NCBI RefSeq assembly: GCF_037991315.1 | Contig: NZ_CP150300.1 | Span: forward strand, 4,898,001-4,962,000 | Direction: 5' to 3' | Source: Paenibacillus sp. FSL H8-0079 | GTDB lineage: Bacteria > Bacillota > Bacilli > Paenibacillales > Paenibacillaceae | DNA: 64,000 nt | Shown: one piece after another, positions 36,539 through 45,201 of the stretch | Numbering within the stretch: the stretch's first letter is position 1 | How the letters are laid out: every line of letters begins with the position of its first letter | The notes under the pieces: generated by a model | Seen by the model: the letters and a program-made list of their open reading frames with translations, nothing else | What the model was told of the DNA's origin: nothing | Database searches by the model: none | Made by a program: the position numbers and the translations under genes

Positions 36539-36592
36539 TCATATTCACGCCAGCACTCAGATGACCGAACAACCATTCAATCGCTGTTATCA
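36539..36592. repeat. Half copy of the palindromic repeat overlapping the GH30 stop codon
   Basis: This segment repeats the left half of the element (CACTCAGATGACCGAACAAC followed by CATTCAATCGCTGTTATC) and ends inside the stop codon of the GH30 gene at 36590-36592. It lies 11 bases from copy B, so two insertions or a partial duplication took place here. Confidence 0.65.
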
Positions 36593-38086
36593 GTTCGCCT
36601 GCAACGTCACGCCTTCCAGTACAACCGTTGTGATGGAGTTGTCTGCGGTAGGCACTTCAAGTCCGTTGGCATACACCGGAATGTCTTCAAGCTGTTCCAT
36701 GTTCCGATCCGGTGAAGTCTGATACACCTGAGCGGTGGATGTTTTTCCGTACGCATACCCTTCCGGTTCAAACGCCGTTGTACCCGCTGACAATTCGTTA
36801 CGAATCACCAGCACCAGTCTCTGACGTTCCGCGTCATAGGCAGCCAGCGTGCGTCCACCATCCGTTGGAATAATCGTCGCGCCTGGACGAATGAACTTTG
36901 TAAACTGGGCCATGCCATAGTACTGTTTGGTCATCTCATACTGCTCTTCTCCGTTAAAGTTGGCATGAATGAATCCCCAGTTATTATTGGCGCCTTCATC
37001 TTCAACGGCCTGCCAGTATACCCAGGCGGATGGCTGCATGATTTTCAGATCGAACATGACCCGCTCTGCCAGCTCCTGCACCGAGGTCATATCCTCATGA
37101 CTGTGCGGCTCGCTACCGCCTGTTCCGTATTCGGACATCCACAGCTTCTTGCCCTGGCGTTCTGCCAGCGTGCGCAACTCTTCCATTTTGCTACCATTAT
37201 AGGAATGGGTATTGATCTGCTGGATCACGTCCAGCGTATCCTGATCATAGAGGTTGAAATTGAACACCGTCTCATCAATGCTGTTATCGTCCGCGGCACT
37301 GATGACGGTTCCGTCCAGTCCTTTACTTTGAAGAGAAGCAGCGACTTTCTTGATAATCTCGGCTTGTTTTTCATTGGTAAAATGACTGCCTTCCTGCATA
37401 TTGCCCTTCTTCCACCAGTCGGAGGAAGGTTCATTAAGCGGATTCAGTGTGCGGAAAGTGATCCCCCACTCGTCCCGATAATGCTTCACGACTTCGGTCA
37501 GATAATCGGCAAACGCATCATACTGATCGTCACGCAGATTATTGCTGCCATCCACTGCTCCGGTAACTGATCCACTGATCGTCATCCAGTAAGGTGGTGA
37601 ATTGGAGAATGCTTCGGCAATGTTCACACCGCGCTCCATCGAACCCTGTAATACAGCACGCTGACCTGCATCAGCCTCCCAGTCCCACTCTCCAGGTTCA
37701 GGCTGGAAGCCAGGTACATCCCCACCGGGACGAAGAGCTTTCATCTCCGGATTTTCCTCGCCGCCAATATTGTAACGAACGATGTTCAGACCTAATCCTT
37801 TCTCCGGGTCAAAGACCAGATCCATCACTTCACTAACCTTCGCCTGATCCTTCCATCCACCAAGATCGTTGGCCCACCAGGCAAGTGACGTACCCCAGCC
37901 TTCAAAATGATTATAGGACTGATCCAGCTTCAGACGTACCGGTTCCCCTTGGAACTCAAGTGTTTTGGATGATTCATTGGCAAAATGATTGATAACAATT
38001 CCTCCTCCTGCCAGCAGGGCAATCAGGGCGACACCCATGAGGATATAACTCCGTTTGCCTCTGCTGCGTTGTTCTTTATGCGCCAT
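36590..38086 (-). CDS. Membrane-anchored GH30 glycoside hydrolase
   Basis: A 498-residue protein that starts with a basic cytoplasmic tail and one transmembrane helix (YILMGVALIALLAGGGIVI, residues 14-32), so anchored to the outside of the membrane rather than released. The GH30 catalytic domain follows (NHFEGWGTSLAWWAN, acid/base in LNPLNEPSSDWWKKG, nucleophile in LWMSEYGTGG), with the short beta-sandwich at the end and no CBM. It is clearly a paralogue of the GH30 enzyme at 29407. The ribosome binding site AAAGGA is about 11 bases before ATG 38086. It probably finishes cutting galactan oligomers near the ABC importer. Confidence 0.85.
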   Translation of the reverse strand: MAHKEQRSRGKRSYILMGVALIALLAGGGIVINHFANESSKTLEFQGEPVRLKLDQSYNHFEGWGTSLAWWANDLGGWKDQAKVSEVMDLVFDPEKGLGLNIVRYNIGGEENPEMKALRPGGDVPGFQPEPGEWDWEADAGQRAVLQGSMERGVNIAEAFSNSPPYWMTISGSVTGAVDGSNNLRDDQYDAFADYLTEVVKHYRDEWGITFRTLNPLNEPSSDWWKKGNMQEGSHFTNEKQAEIIKKVAASLQSKGLDGTVISAADDNSIDETVFNFNLYDQDTLDVIQQINTHSYNGSKMEELRTLAERQGKKLWMSEYGTGGSEPHSHEDMTSVQELAERVMFDLKIMQPSAWVYWQAVEDEGANNNWGFIHANFNGEEQYEMTKQYYGMAQFTKFIRPGATIIPTDGGRTLAAYDAERQRLVLVIRNELSAGTTAFEPEGYAYGKTSTAQVYQTSPDRNMEQLEDIPVYANGLEVPTADNSITTVVLEGVTLQAN

Positions 38087-38176
38087 GGGCTAAACAATCC
38101 TTTCTCCATGTACGTTGATTATTCCGTTGATCTTGAACATCAGGTTCAGCACATACAATCACCACAGACACTTCGG

Positions 38177-39022
38177 TTACTTGATTCCACTGCTTCCGCC
38201 GCTAATGTTGGCCTCATAGACATAACGCTGTCCAAACAGATAGACCAGCACCATCGGAATGGTGAGGAAGAGGGATGCGATCATCACAAGGTTCCATGGC
38301 GGCATCTGACCACCACCTACCGTAGTCAACAGCTGTACTCCGAGTGCCAGCGGCATTTTCTCCGGGTCATTGATATAGATGAGTGGCCCCATGAAGTTAC
38401 CCCAGTTGTAGGAGAACGAGAAGATCGCAATGGCAGCCAGAATTGGATACGTCAGTGGCAGTATGATCCTCCAATAGATTCCCGGGTGGCCCATTCCGTC
38501 GATCATGGCGGCTTCATCCAGTGATTTCGGAATACTCATGACGAACTGTCGAATCAGGAATACGTTGAATGCCCCAGCGAAGAAGCTCGGCACGATCAGC
38601 GGGTAGAATGTATTAATCCAGTCCAGGTGACGGAAGATGATGAACTGCGGTACCATCGTCACCTCACCCGGAATCATCATCGTACTGAGCAAGACAATAA
38701 ACAGGAAACGGCTTCCTTTCGCTTTAATCCGGGCGAAGCCGTAGGATACGACCGAAGCCGATAATACCGATCCGACAATCGTAAAGACGGTAATGATAAC
38801 CGAGTTTTTGAGATACGTACCAAGATTGTTATTTGTGAAGATCGTATAGAAGTTCGACCATTGGAACTCCATCGGTACGAAGGTAAAGGCTGACTTGACG
38901 GTTGTTGCGTCACTGGCCAGTGCAATGGAGATCATGTACAGGAAAGGTGAAGCAAGCAGCACCCCGACCAGAATCAGAAAAATGTAGGATATCGTCTTCT
39001 CCACAGTCGATGGATTACTCAT
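38177..39022 (-). CDS. Carbohydrate ABC transporter permease, MalG type
   Basis: A 281-residue inner-membrane permease with six hydrophobic segments and the EAA loop (VMSIPKSLDEAAMIDGMGHP). It is the second permease (MalG-like) of a sugar importer. The start at 39022 (MSNPSTVEKT) lies eight bases behind GAGGAGGG; the ATG at 39073 precedes this. It overlaps the end of the MalF-like gene by eight bases. No ATPase is encoded in the locus, so a shared MsmK/MsmX-type ATPase elsewhere must power it. Confidence 0.9.
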   Translation of the reverse strand: MSNPSTVEKTISYIFLILVGVLLASPFLYMISIALASDATTVKSAFTFVPMEFQWSNFYTIFTNNNLGTYLKNSVIITVFTIVGSVLSASVVSYGFARIKAKGSRFLFIVLLSTMMIPGEVTMVPQFIIFRHLDWINTFYPLIVPSFFAGAFNVFLIRQFVMSIPKSLDEAAMIDGMGHPGIYWRIILPLTYPILAAIAIFSFSYNWGNFMGPLIYINDPEKMPLALGVQLLTTVGGGQMPPWNLVMIASLFLTIPMVLVYLFGQRYVYEANISGGSSGIK

Positions 39023-39902
39023 TGGCTTTTCCCTCCTCGTAATGCACCCATAGCGCCGATGAACGGAATACAACCAGTGTCAACGCCATGATGATAATGA
39101 ATAATACCCACGCAATCGCCGATGCATATCCCATTTTGTAGAATTGGAACGCATTCTGGAACAAGTAGGGAACGACCATCTGGCTTGAATTGTCTGGTCC
39201 TCCTGCAGTGACGATGAATACCTGCGCGAAGGTCTGGAGCGCTCCGATCATGCCAGTCACGAGATTGAAGAAAATGACGGGAGTCAGCATGGGGAATGTA
39301 ATATGGAAGAACGATTGGGTACTTTTCGCTCCATCGATGGCAGCGGCCTCGTAAAATTCCTGCGGTATTCCTTTCATACCTGCAAGCAGTAATACCACAC
39401 CACCACCCACACCCCATAAGGACATGAGAATCAATGCAGGCTTAACCCAGTTCGGATCAAGAAGCCAGGCAGGACCCTGAATACCAAAGATCGCAAGTGC
39501 CTGATTGATCAATCCTTCTGTCGGAGCAAGCAAGTGGATGAAGAGCAATGAACTCGCAACCACCGGAACGACGGAAGGCAGGTAGAACAGAATCCGGAAG
39601 AAAGTAATACCTTTGATCTTCTTGTTCAGATAATATGCGATCCAGAGCGAGATGGACATGCCCAGCGGGATCGATATCAGGGCGTAGAAGAACGTATTTC
39701 CCACCGCTTTCCAGAAGATCGGGTCATCAGTCAACAGTGTTTTGTAGTTGTCTATACCGATAAATTCAGGGGACTGGAACAGATCCCAGTTCGTGAAGCT
39801 CATATAGATGGAAAATAGGATTGGTCCCAGGGTCAGCCCTAGGAATCCGAGCAGCCAAGGCGAGATGAAGATATAGAACCATTTCCCGTCCTTTTTTTTC
39901 AC
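39015..39902 (-). CDS. Carbohydrate ABC transporter permease, MalF type
   Basis: A 295-residue inner-membrane permease (KWFYIFISPWLLGFLGLTLG first helix, EAA loop in KGIPQEFYEAAAIDGAKSTQ). The start is taken as GTG 39902, because the GGGAGGG site lies between an upstream ATG (39917) and this codon, at seven bases spacing. Together with the MalG-type subunit it forms the translocation pore of the oligosaccharide importer. The preceding gene encodes the binding protein. Confidence 0.88.
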   Translation of the reverse strand: MKKKDGKWFYIFISPWLLGFLGLTLGPILFSIYMSFTNWDLFQSPEFIGIDNYKTLLTDDPIFWKAVGNTFFYALISIPLGMSISLWIAYYLNKKIKGITFFRILFYLPSVVPVVASSLLFIHLLAPTEGLINQALAIFGIQGPAWLLDPNWVKPALILMSLWGVGGGVVLLLAGMKGIPQEFYEAAAIDGAKSTQSFFHITFPMLTPVIFFNLVTGMIGALQTFAQVFIVTAGGPDNSSQMVVPYLFQNAFQFYKMGYASAIAWVLFIIIMALTLVVFRSSALWVHYEEGKANE

Positions 39903-40004
39903 ATTAAGCCCTCCCATGACGCAGAGAGCAGATGGAATCCGTATTCACGCCGAATTCCACCTGTCCTCCTGTCGATGCTATTTGTACATGTGCAAAAACT
40001 CTCT

Positions 40005-41276
40005 CTATTTGTAGAGTCTTTCCAGCCCACTCTGAATTTCAGTTACCGTATCATCAAGCGAGGCTTTGTTGTTGAAATATACACCCAGCTTATCGTTAAT
40101 GAGCTTCATCATTTCGTTCCATTGCGGGTTGAACGGTTCTGCATAGATCGTTGATTCACTGAACGCAGCCATGTTGATTTTCTTGCCGCCATATTCGGCA
40201 TTCAGGAACTCATCACTGGATAGTCCCGCTTTGGTTGCAGGAGCATCTTGACCGGCTTTGACCATTGGCATCTGTGCTTCAGGTGTGGTCAGTCCTTCAA
40301 TCACTTTGAATGCTTCTTCCTTGTGTTTGGAAGCGTTGGTAATCGTTAACCCGTTAAAGAATGCGTTTGTTTCGCCCCATACCGGAGAGATATCCCAGTT
40401 GATGCCTTCCACCTTGGCAAGTGAACCGATGTTCCAGAACCCTGTCGTTTCCATGGCGATCTTGCCTTGTGCGAACAGCGGATCAGCTCCGATATTCCCC
40501 ATGTCGGCAATTTCGGTTGGCGTTGGTCCCGCACCATGTGTGAAGGTAAGGTCGTTCATGAATTGCAGTGCTTTACGCACAGGCTCTGTATTAAATGTCG
40601 GTTTACCGCTCTCATCGAATATCGATCCACCGTTCTGGTAGATCAGTTGCATCCACTGCGGCCACCAGCTGCCTGGGTAGTAACCCCATTGAGTGGTCTT
40701 GCCATTCTCCTTGACTGTCAGCTTCTGAGCTGCCGCCATCAGGTCGTCTTGCGTCCAATCTTTGGTTGGGTATTCCACCCCAGCCTTGTCGAACAGATCT
40801 TTGTTATAAAAGAGGACCATCGCGCCTGCCCGATCTGGCAAACCGAATTGTTTGCCATCGTATTTCATCAGGTTTGCAATATCATCGGAATAACGCTCGG
40901 ACATGTTCACATTGTTCGCCTGAATCATGTCATCCAGCGGTATAATCTGATTCTTGGAGGCGTAAGCCTGATAGTTCTCGGCAATCATCATGATGTCCGG
41001 CGCTGTTCCCCCGGCGATCATGGTCTGTACTTTCTGGTCATAATCCCCTGCAACCACGTTCAGCTTCACGTTAATATCGGGATACGTCTGTTTCACAATG
41101 TCGAGTCGTTCCTGATAAATCTTCTTCTCATCCTCCGAGCCCCAGATCGTCATGCTCAAATCAACCTTGCCACCGGACTCGCCGGAAGAACCGTTGTTAC
41201 TCCCGCTGCTACAGGCTGTCAGACCCATTACCATGACCAGCATCAATAACGAAATGACCTTAAGACTTCTTCTCAT
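40005..41276 (-). CDS. Sugar ABC transporter substrate-binding lipoprotein (family 1)
   Basis: A 423-residue lipoprotein with lipobox LTAC (Cys22) and the extracellular solute-binding family 1 fold (VDLSMTIWGSEDEKKIYQER, later GTAPDIMMIAENYQAYASKN). It should deliver galacto-oligosaccharides or arabinogalacto-oligosaccharides to the MalFG-type permeases downstream. The ribosome binding site AAGGGGG lies before ATG 41276. It is the first gene of the locus, directly behind the LacI-controlled promoter. Confidence 0.9.
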   Translation of the reverse strand: MRRSLKVISLLMLVMVMGLTACSSGSNNGSSGESGGKVDLSMTIWGSEDEKKIYQERLDIVKQTYPDINVKLNVVAGDYDQKVQTMIAGGTAPDIMMIAENYQAYASKNQIIPLDDMIQANNVNMSERYSDDIANLMKYDGKQFGLPDRAGAMVLFYNKDLFDKAGVEYPTKDWTQDDLMAAAQKLTVKENGKTTQWGYYPGSWWPQWMQLIYQNGGSIFDESGKPTFNTEPVRKALQFMNDLTFTHGAGPTPTEIADMGNIGADPLFAQGKIAMETTGFWNIGSLAKVEGINWDISPVWGETNAFFNGLTITNASKHKEEAFKVIEGLTTPEAQMPMVKAGQDAPATKAGLSSDEFLNAEYGGKKINMAAFSESTIYAEPFNPQWNEMMKLINDKLGVYFNNKASLDDTVTEIQSGLERLYK

Positions 41277-41315
41277 ACGTTACGCCCCCTTGATATAATG
41301 AATGGATGACTACAC

Positions 41316-41389
41316 TGAAACCCGTTTCATGAAATGGGTTTCATTAAGCTGAAACATAAAACCCGTTCCACTTTATGAAAGGGGTTTCA
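41316..41389. promoter_or_regulatory. Cluster of LacI-type operators
   Basis: Four 14-bp sites lie downstream of the minus-strand promoter. TGAAACCCGTTTCA (41316-41329) and TGAAATGGGTTTCA (41330-41343) abut, TAAAACCCGTTCCA (41357-41370) is degenerate, and TGAAAGGGGTTTCA (41376-41389) is the closest to the start site. They fit the palindromic consensus of a LacI-family protein, most likely the one encoded at 41458-42486. Confidence 0.8.
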
Positions 41390-41400
41390 TTCACGCACTC

Positions 41401-41430
41401 ATTATATTTCACCCTTCAAGGAAATGTCAA
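41401..41430 (-). promoter_or_regulatory. Sigma-A promoter of the arabinogalactan locus
   Basis: On the minus strand, TTGACA (41430-41425) and TATAAT (41406-41401) lie 18 bases apart. The start point should be near 41394, just upstream of the operator cluster. Confidence 0.8.
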
Positions 41431-41457
41431 CGCTTTCTTTTCCAATTACAGGGCCCC

Positions 41458-42486
41458 TTATCTTGCAGCAGGTCCTGTACTTTGACGCACAATTAGCTCC
41501 GGTTGCAGAATGATCTGCTTCTTCGGTTTGCCTTGGTTAATCAGCTCATGCAGCACGTCCACAGCCTGTTTGCCAAGCTGATACGTGTTCTGGGATACGG
41601 TTGTCAGTTCCGGTATAACGGCACTGGCGAGCGGCGTGTCATCGAAACCCACAATGGATATATCCTTCGGAATCGAGAGCCCATGCTCAATCGTCGACTT
41701 GATGGCACCAATCGCCGTGTTGTCATTCACACAGATGACTGCGGTTGGAGGATTGTCACGATCCAGCAGTTTGGACATCTCACGTTTGCCATCGTCGATG
41801 GAGAAACTGCCGAGCAGCTGCCGTTCTTTCGGGATTTCGAGCCCATGTTCGCGAAGTTTCTTTTGCACAGCTCTGACCTTGACCATGGTGGTGGATAGCT
41901 CTTTCAGACCGCCGACAAAGGCGATATCGCGATGCCCCAGTTCAAGCAAATGCTCAGCTACAAGGGCTGCCCCTGCCCCTTCATCCGTGTATACCCGGTG
42001 GAACCCACCTTTGGCAATATTGCCATTGACCAGCACGATCGGCATACGTTTGCCCATATCAATCAATTCCTGAGCCATGTCATCCGGACAGACCTGCATG
42101 TTGATTCGCCCGCCGAGAAAAATAATCCCGTCTACCCGCTTCTCTCGCAGGATGGACAAATATTCAGATTCCCTGTTGTAGTCGCCTGCGGTATTACACA
42201 GAAAGAAGGTATACCCCAATCCGCGAGCCTCATTCTCCGCACCCCAGAACACTTCCGGGAAAAACGGGTTTGTAATGTCCGGCAGGATGATGGCAATGGT
42301 GCCCGTCTCTTTCTTGATCAGACTGCGCGCCTGCGCATTGGGCTGAAACTGGTGTTTTTCAATGATGGACATAATCTTCTCTCGGGTGCTTGCACGCACA
42401 GGTGCCGTATCATTCAGTACCCGGGAGACCGTCGCTACAGATACATTTGCTTCTTTGGCGATGTCGTATATGGTGATCGGTGTCAT
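41458..42486 (-). CDS. LacI family transcriptional regulator
   Basis: A 342-residue repressor. The N-terminal helix-turn-helix is IYDIAKEANVSVATVSRVLN, and the C-terminal part is a periplasmic-binding-protein fold (IAIILPDITNPFFPEVFWGA, DGIIFLGG). It should sense a sugar released from the polysaccharide, and control the downstream importer and glycosidase genes as well as itself. The ribosome binding site AAAAGGAAGG precedes ATG 42486. Identical operator sequences upstream of it and of the binding-protein gene support this regulon. Confidence 0.92.
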   Translation of the reverse strand: MTPITIYDIAKEANVSVATVSRVLNDTAPVRASTREKIMSIIEKHQFQPNAQARSLIKKETGTIAIILPDITNPFFPEVFWGAENEARGLGYTFFLCNTAGDYNRESEYLSILREKRVDGIIFLGGRINMQVCPDDMAQELIDMGKRMPIVLVNGNIAKGGFHRVYTDEGAGAALVAEHLLELGHRDIAFVGGLKELSTTMVKVRAVQKKLREHGLEIPKERQLLGSFSIDDGKREMSKLLDRDNPPTAVICVNDNTAIGAIKSTIEHGLSIPKDISIVGFDDTPLASAVIPELTTVSQNTYQLGKQAVDVLHELINQGKPKKQIILQPELIVRQSTGPAAR

Positions 42487-42531
42487 AACGGAACCTTCCT
42501 TTTTCTCTAATTTTCCCTATTTTCCCTGCTT

Positions 42532-42569
42532 ATCATACCAGATAAGGAATGCCGATGAAATGGGTTTCA
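42532..42569 (-). promoter_or_regulatory. Autoregulated promoter of the LacI regulator
   Basis: On the minus strand TTTCAT (42560-42555) and TATGAT (42537-42532) lie 17 bases apart. The operator TGAAATGGGTTTCA (42556-42569) covers the -35 element and is identical to the site at 41330-41343. Confidence 0.7.
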
Positions 42570-42775
42570 TTGAAGGGCGAATGATTCCACACTGAACCCA
42601 TAGAAATTCCGGGTATAACATTCATACGTGAATTGTTCGTTGCATTACGCATTAGCGTCAATATTTTTACAGGACATGTTTGCTTTTCTTTATTTCACCT
42701 TCTAATCTGCGTTTATGGTCCATATATTAAATTGTAAGCGAATTCATTGGAGATTAGAGGAGTGTGAACAACGTC

Positions 42776-43138
42776 ATGATCATTCAAGTCAGTCCGCTGG
42801 CAGAAGCAAGACTTACTGAAAAGCTGGGAGATCGACCAGGCTATTTCAAATTGTTTTATGATACCGATGGATGCGGTTGTGACGGAATTGCGGTACTTCT
42901 GATCTTGAACGAACCGGATAGCGATGATGTTACCGTAGAAGCGGGGTCGCTTCCCTTTGTAATCAACAAACAGCAGCAGATTTACTTTGAACCCTCTCTA
43001 CGTCTGCAATCCGAGCACAGTTTCCCTTCATTCCGACTGAGTAGCGATTCCATGATCTATGGCAGTAATGTCAAAGTCCATGATTTACGAGATACCGCAG
43101 ACGTAGCCCCACAGCCTACCGGATGGTTTGTACGATAA
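42776..43138 (+). CDS. HesB/IscA-like iron-sulfur biosynthesis family protein
   Basis: A 120-residue protein of the HesB/IscA superfamily (YqkB-like). The start is MIIQVSPLAEARLTEKL; the cysteine motif DGCGCDGIAV is there, but the C-terminal Cys-Gly-Cys of true A-type carriers is missing, so it may bind iron or clusters differently. The start is set at ATG 42776, 13 bases behind GAGGAG; a GTG at 42764 touches that site. It is a single gene, with a bidirectional terminator behind it. A near-cre sequence (TGTAAGCGAATTCA, one mismatch) is at 42733-42746. Confidence 0.8.
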   Translation: MIIQVSPLAEARLTEKLGDRPGYFKLFYDTDGCGCDGIAVLLILNEPDSDDVTVEAGSLPFVINKQQQIYFEPSLRLQSEHSFPSFRLSSDSMIYGSNVKVHDLRDTADVAPQPTGWFVR

Positions 43139-43162
43139 ACGTTGAATTTGTACTATAATCAA

Positions 43163-43204
43163 AACCTCCCAAGCCCAGATGTCATGCGGGACGGGAGGTT
43201 TTTT
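43163..43204. terminator. Rho-independent terminator
   Basis: AACCTCCC (43163-43170) pairs with GGGAGGTT (43193-43200), followed by TTTT. It ends the HesB-like gene and may act on the opposite strand also. Confidence 0.75.
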
Positions 43205-43288
43205 AAGATTTTAATGAGTTCATTAAGTATTATTTTCGTAAATATTTCATGTGAGCTAACGTTTGCTGTCCGTTCAATATTACTAAGA

Positions 43289-43720
43289 TTACTTCACAAG
43301 AATTTCAATTGGGTTCATGGTCATAGAGATATCCGCGGTCATATCCACAATGAGATTTTGTTTCCCTTTTTTGGTTACTATAAACTCATCTTCAACCTCA
43401 ACCACTTGACCTGACTTAAGCTCAGTTACATATCCCACATCCGCATAATTACGCTCCTCGTCACTACCGGAGAAGGAAAAACGAATGATTGGTTCTCCAT
43501 GAGATACTTCAACGGGTTTAATACCTGTATATTTTAAATTTCCTTTTACTTTCAGTGCCTCACCAGTACCTAAAACAGTTGGTGTTGTTACTTCGAGAAC
43601 AAAATCAGATGCTACTACACGTTCAATAACATTATCCTCATTTTTTTCTTTTTCTTTTGATGAGCACCCAGCTACTATCATGGATACCACTAGTACCAAC
43701 ATTAAGATGTTATTACTCAT
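43289..43720 (-). CDS. Small lipoprotein, BsuPI-like
   Basis: A 143-residue lipoprotein with lipobox IVAGC (Cys19). The domain after the short Lys/Glu linker is all-beta (VASDFVLEVTTPTVLGTGEA, then SHGEPIIRFSFSG), which recalls the intracellular proteinase inhibitor BsuPI fold, but I am not certain. Upstream, GAGGTGAT is 17 bases from ATG 43720 and better placed for ATG 43734, which opens a five-codon frame ending at 43717; one missing base in the T-run 43720-43723 could have broken a longer start. The protein is otherwise intact. Confidence 0.7.
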   Translation of the reverse strand: MSNNILMLVLVVSMIVAGCSSKEKEKNEDNVIERVVASDFVLEVTTPTVLGTGEALKVKGNLKYTGIKPVEVSHGEPIIRFSFSGSDEERNYADVGYVTELKSGQVVEVEDEFIVTKKGKQNLIVDMTADISMTMNPIEILVK

Positions 43721-43853
43721 TTTATGAATTTCATATCACCTCTCTCATACTGAAGATGTTAATGGAATTATCCGTACGCTAAGAAAAGCGAGTCACACCA
43801 TTTGAGAGCAGCAGCCATAATTTCAAGTTTCCGCTTGCACTGAAACTACCTTA

Positions 43854-44039
43854 CTAATCTCCCCACCAGATGATTTTAGCCTTCGAGTTTCCTCCCTCAT
43901 GAAGCTTTAATTCATTCTCTATGGGGATATTTGAATGCTCAATAACTATGGGTACAGGAAAGCCTATGATCCGAACCCCTAATAATAAAACAAAGCTGAT
44001 GACAAGAATTCCAAAAAGGACAATAATATTACGTTTCAA
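43854..44039 (-). CDS. Small membrane protein of unknown function
   Basis: A 61-residue protein with one N-terminal hydrophobic helix (IIVLFGILVISFVLLLGVRI) that could be a signal anchor, then a polar tail of about 33 residues. The start is TTG 44039 with AAGGAG eight bases upstream. No family recognised. It sits between the small lipoprotein and the S51-like gene and may be cotranscribed with neither. Confidence 0.5.
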   Translation of the reverse strand: MKRNIIVLFGILVISFVLLLGVRIIGFPVPIVIEHSNIPIENELKLHEGGNSKAKIIWWGD

Positions 44040-44225
44040 TTACTCTTCTCCTTCAAAAAAAAGGTAGAAAACTGTTCCTCGATTCCCCCGAACATCGTTT
44101 CCCGTTAGTTCAATCAAAATGAGCGGTTAGCATCCGCTAAGCATAGAGAGGAGACCTGAAATGATTCGCTGTAAGCCTTGATTTTAAAGGAATTAATTCT
44201 GTTAGGTCACAGCCACTCACTCTAA

Positions 44226-44891
44226 TTAGAGCGTCTCAACCAATTTCTGAATCTTTGAGTGGGAAATTAAATATATAGGACCCATTATTTCTATTTTGCC
44301 ATCCTTTACACGTATAGCGCTCTCCTGTTCTGACGCATAAACATCAATCTCTTCTGACAAGGGGAATAGGTAGCCTTGAACAAACGTGGCGTAGTCGCGT
44401 TGAGAATGGGATTCGTAGGCAAAATGATCAAAACCTATACCATCATAAATAGTACTTGTTTCAACTTCATCAGTGTTATTCAAGCTTAACCATTTTGCAG
44501 ACATGTTTAATGCACCTGCGCTAGCACCCATGATAACGGCATTGCTGTTCTTAATCGCATCCGATAATTCATAATCCGCCATAAAATCGTTCTGCAGAGC
44601 AGGATATCCACCACATAAAAAAATTACAGAAGCGTTCTGAATGGATCGCTGGGCATCTTCCTTCTGCGTGCGGTAATCAATGAAATGATATTCATCAAAA
44701 ATAATGTTAGCCTGATTCAACCATGTCCATTCAGAAATATCATCAAAGTTAATTTGCTCATCTGTATAACCAGACGGGTCAGCGCTAATCATAACAAGCG
44801 ATTTTCTGTCTTGTATATCCTCATGCAACAATTTGACCAGCTTCTCAGGAAAAAAATTATTAAACCAACTGAAGTAGTAGTGAGTACTCAA
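44226..44891 (-). CDS. Peptidase S51-like protein (dipeptidase E type)
   Basis: A 221-residue protein of the type 1 glutamine amidotransferase-like S51 family. The nucleophile elbow VIMGASAGALNMSAKW holds the catalytic Ser; VIFLCGGYPALQNDFM is the preceding GG motif. S51 enzymes cleave Asp-X dipeptides or cyanophycin. The start is TTG 44891, nine bases behind GGAGG. It appears as a single gene. The 44892-45201 stretch upstream holds nothing that I can support. Confidence 0.85.
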   Translation of the reverse strand: MSTHYYFSWFNNFFPEKLVKLLHEDIQDRKSLVMISADPSGYTDEQINFDDISEWTWLNQANIIFDEYHFIDYRTQKEDAQRSIQNASVIFLCGGYPALQNDFMADYELSDAIKNSNAVIMGASAGALNMSAKWLSLNNTDEVETSTIYDGIGFDHFAYESHSQRDYATFVQGYLFPLSEEIDVYASEQESAIRVKDGKIEIMGPIYLISHSKIQKLVETL

Positions 44892-45201
44892 ACTTAATTA
44901 CCTCCATATGTATTATTTACAGGCATCCATTCTTAACGTTAAAACATAATCACATGGATCAGCTGCTTCTTTGGTTTTCCGTGAATTAAATAAAACAAAG
45001 ATCTATCAATAATCTAAAGCAGCCTTTAAAGATGTTACCATAATATAATAGAGTGCCTGGGTTTCATCATCGACAATAAAGGTGTTTCGGTTACGACTCT
45101 TTCCGCATTAGATCTATTTAGTATAACGCATTGAATTATTAGAAAGTTTTTATATTTATGAGAAATTTGTTTGATTTGAATCTTGATAACTTTTCTGCAA
45201 G

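Noticed and set aside
42733..42746. Near-cre sequence TGTAAGCGAATTCA before the HesB-like gene
   Set aside because: It breaks the consensus at a core position (A instead of T at position 10), so it is not listed as a site.
44130..44185. Tiny frame behind GAGGAGACCTGAA in the gap before the S51-like gene
   Set aside because: It ends after six codons; the ribosome binding site-like string is probably chance.
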